Shown piece by piece: positions 21,507 to 23,314 of a stretch of 23,314 nt of DNA. Within the stretch, counting starts at the first letter, position 1. Each line of letters begins with the position of its first letter. The stretch spans positions 1 through 23,314 of the forward strand of contig JBNJEM010000043.1 in the NCBI GenBank assembly GCA_051745935.1. Reading direction: 5' to 3'. Below the pieces are notes generated by a model. It was not told where the DNA came from, did not search any database, and saw nothing but the letters and a program-made list of their open reading frames with translations. The position numbers and the translations under genes are program-made. This DNA is from JBNJEM01 sp051745935 (GTDB lineage Bacteria > Planctomycetota > Planctomycetia > Pirellulales > Pirellulaceae).

Positions 21507-23314
21507 CTATCGGGACAATTCCTTTTGCTTGGAGACATTGAGTTCGGAAATGCGATTACCGGGGATCGACGTGGCCAGGCTGTGTTGGGCGAGTTGCCGG
21601 GGGCCGAGGGCTCGCCGGTTGGCGTAATAGGCTTCGGCCACGAGGGCGACGAGCACAAGGAGAAGGAAGACGCCGCCTAATTCCACGCCTTTTCTGAGCG
21701 TCTGGATGGCTTCGGAAACTCGTGAGGCATCATCACAATAGAACACTTTGCTTGGCCGCAGAAACTGTTCAAGCTCCGTCCGCTCGATACGCCTGGAAGC
21801 AAACTCATCCGGATCCGGGTTCACGGCAAACGCCGCTTTTTGGGTGTCCGGCCCTCGATGAATCCGGGCTTCGTAGACGCCCACCTGGTGGGTCTCGTCG
21901 AACCGGATACGGTTCGTTTCTGGATTGGACGTGGAGATTTGCACCACTTGGCCGTCGGGTTGCACGATTTCAACCTTTACCTCGTCGCTCACCGCCACCG
22001 GCAGGCTCCAGCTATCCCCCGCCGTCAACAGAGGCTGCGTGGCGTTGGAGCCCGCCAAATGGAACGTGAGGCGGGAAACAAACGGCAGAAAGAGCGGTTT
22101 CAGCGGAAAATTGGTCCAGTCCACGTGCAGGGAGGTGGCCAGCAAGTACAGGGACCCCGAGCCGACCGAGCGTTCGACCAGAAGCGGTTGCCCTTCATTC
22201 AAACGCGCCAGTACCCGCGCGCTGGTCCCTTTCGTGGAGGCCATTTCCACGAACTGAAAGACCTGAACGCCCTGGTGGACTGAAGCGGGTTCGACAAACG
22301 GGGCCACCACCGGATGTTCGGCGTCGAGCCATGAGATATTCCAGCCGTCGGGATGTTGATCATTGCTTTCACGAAACCGGACCAGACGAATGGGAACAAG
22401 ACGCTCGTGGCACTCCTTGTTCAGCGAGTCATACGCGATCGGATCGACATTGTCGCCACAGATCCAGATCAAATTGCCCCCACTGCTGGCGTAATCCGCA
22501 AGCTGCTGGGCCACGTTCAAATCAGGCGGCGGCAGATTGACACAGAACACGATCACGAACTTGGAAAGAGACTTGTCGGGGACCACGTTCGGCGTCAGCG
22601 TCTGAACGCGGACCGCGCCCTGTTCATCCCCCAGCGACTCCAATGCCCGCTCCAGATAGTATGCCTGATCGAGATTCCGGATCTCATGATCGGCGGGTTT
22701 CACGATCGCCACGGGAATGGCCGGGTCGGTATTGGCGGCGAAATATAGCCGATCGTCGGCGGGGCACGCGTCTTCGCCTTCCAGCCGCACATCACCTCGA
22801 TGGATCTTCTTGCCACTCAGCGACACTTGGAAGGTTTGTGTTTTCTTTTGCGCCGGCTCGATCCGCAGCGTGGGGCTCGAATCCTGTTTCTGATCGTTCA
22901 GGTACAACCCGATGTTTCGTTCCTGGGCCACTTGGGGATCTCCCCGCACCTCGGTGGTCACCCGCAGCGGAATGCCGGCCACCGGAGCGGTCGCCTCGAT
23001 TTCAATCCGTGTCAGGGAGGTGTTCGGGCGCGGCGGGCCTCCCACGTCCACAACGACAATCGGAGGCCCTTCCTTGGCATTGTTGTTGATTTCTTGCAGC
23101 CGTTTGGCGTCGTCCCAACAACACGCCTGCATGTCTGTAACCAGGTAGATTTCCTTGTTTGGCGAGTTCGCGTTTCGCAACAGCCGACGGGCCTGGCCTA
23201 GCGCGGCCACCAAGTCCGCCCGTTCAAAACTCACGCGGCAGGAGCCAAAAGCCTGCCGCACGAGTTCATGGTTTTGAAATAGGCGCTGGGATGAGATGAG
23301 CCGGGGGCCGGTTG
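21507..23314 (-). CDS. BatA/VWA-like membrane protein (5' end outside window)
   Basis: The frame is open to the window edge: upstream of a GTG at 23261 it continues TGPRLISSQRLFQNHELV, in keeping with the protein, so the true start lies beyond the window. At least 602 residues are visible. The first part resembles the end of a VWA-type domain (FERADLVAALGQARRLL..., EIYLVTDMQ). Beta-rich regions follow (about 110-190), then a Rossmann-like segment (LSKFVIVFCVNLP, LADYASSGGNLIWICGDNV) similar to glutamine-amidotransferase-like domains of these proteins, and a C-terminal membrane segment (GVFLLLVLVALVAEAYYANRR) with a short tail. Proteins of this architecture are usual partners of MoxR ATPases in batA-type clusters, though here the two genes converge. 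Confidence 0.75.
   Translation of the reverse strand, partial: TGPRLISSQRLFQNHELVRQAFGSCRVSFERADLVAALGQARRLLRNANSPNKEIYLVTDMQACCWDDAKRLQEINNNAKEGPPIVVVDVGGPPRPNTSLTRIEIEATAPVAGIPLRVTTEVRGDPQVAQERNIGLYLNDQKQDSSPTLRIEPAQKKTQTFQVSLSGKKIHRGDVRLEGEDACPADDRLYFAANTDPAIPVAIVKPADHEIRNLDQAYYLERALESLGDEQGAVRVQTLTPNVVPDKSLSKFVIVFCVNLPPPDLNVAQQLADYASSGGNLIWICGDNVDPIAYDSLNKECHERLVPIRLVRFRESNDQHPDGWNISWLDAEHPVVAPFVEPASVHQGVQVFQFVEMASTKGTSARVLARLNEGQPLLVERSVGSGSLYLLATSLHVDWTNFPLKPLFLPFVSRLTFHLAGSNATQPLLTAGDSWSLPVAVSDEVKVEIVQPDGQVVQISTSNPETNRIRFDETHQVGVYEARIHRGPDTQKAAFAVNPDPDEFASRRIERTELEQFLRPSKVFYCDDASRVSEAIQTLRKGVELGGVFLLLVLVALVAEAYYANRRALGPRQLAQHSLATSIPGNRISELNVSKQKELSR

Overview
The window (about 23.3 kb, GC-rich) looks like a chromosomal segment of an anaerobic or facultatively anaerobic bacterium, most plausibly from the Planctomycetota or a related lineage. 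That placement is an inference. It rests on a secreted PA14/PKD/TPR-type protein, a MoxR ATPase near a BatA/VWA-type membrane protein, and abundant short dispersed repeats. No rRNA, tRNA, CRISPR array or transposase gene was seen.

Layout. 1-2200: two small unrecognised genes on the + strand (414-968, 1071-1568), then degenerate non-coding DNA with a palindromic repeat (2034-2149). 2207-2440: a fragment of an XRE/HTH antitoxin-like gene, cut off at both ends. 2441-15367: one tightly packed 13-gene operon on the - strand, read from right to left. 15664-16119: a cyclic-nucleotide-binding-domain protein, same strand. 16120-16959: non-coding DNA full of repeats. 16960-19044 (-): secreted PA14/PKD/repeat protein. 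19314-20519 (+): MoxR ATPase. 20689-21063 (+): small unknown ORF. 21055-21350: repeats again. 21507 to beyond the window end (-): BatA/VWA-like membrane protein.

The operon is the main find. In transcription order it encodes HdrC, HdrB, an HdrA N-terminal half fused to NuoE, an HndB-like [2Fe-2S] protein, a NuoF/HndC-like flavoprotein, a DRTGG protein, a CBS-HATPase protein, a second DRTGG protein, a PHP-HATPase fusion, a NuoG/HndD-like N-terminus fused to the HdrA C-terminal half, MvhD, MvhG and MvhA. It looks as if a complete Hnd/Hyd-type NAD(P)-linked hydrogenase cassette, minus its [FeFe] H-cluster domain, had been placed inside hdrA of an hdrCBA-mvhDGA operon with in-frame fusions at both borders. 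Predicted product: a soluble flavin-based electron-bifurcating complex linking H2 (group 3c-like [NiFe] hydrogenase), NAD(H) (NuoEF module), probably ferredoxin, and a disulfide-type or other substrate at HdrB. Four regulator-like genes sit inside the operon.

The flanks carry four families of small repeats: an 86-nt element found just upstream of both the cNMP-domain gene and moxR, an inverted pair of 89-nt elements, two 16-bp minisatellites, and CCACGGG-type palindromes. They suggest a locus shaped by repeated small insertions and rearrangements.
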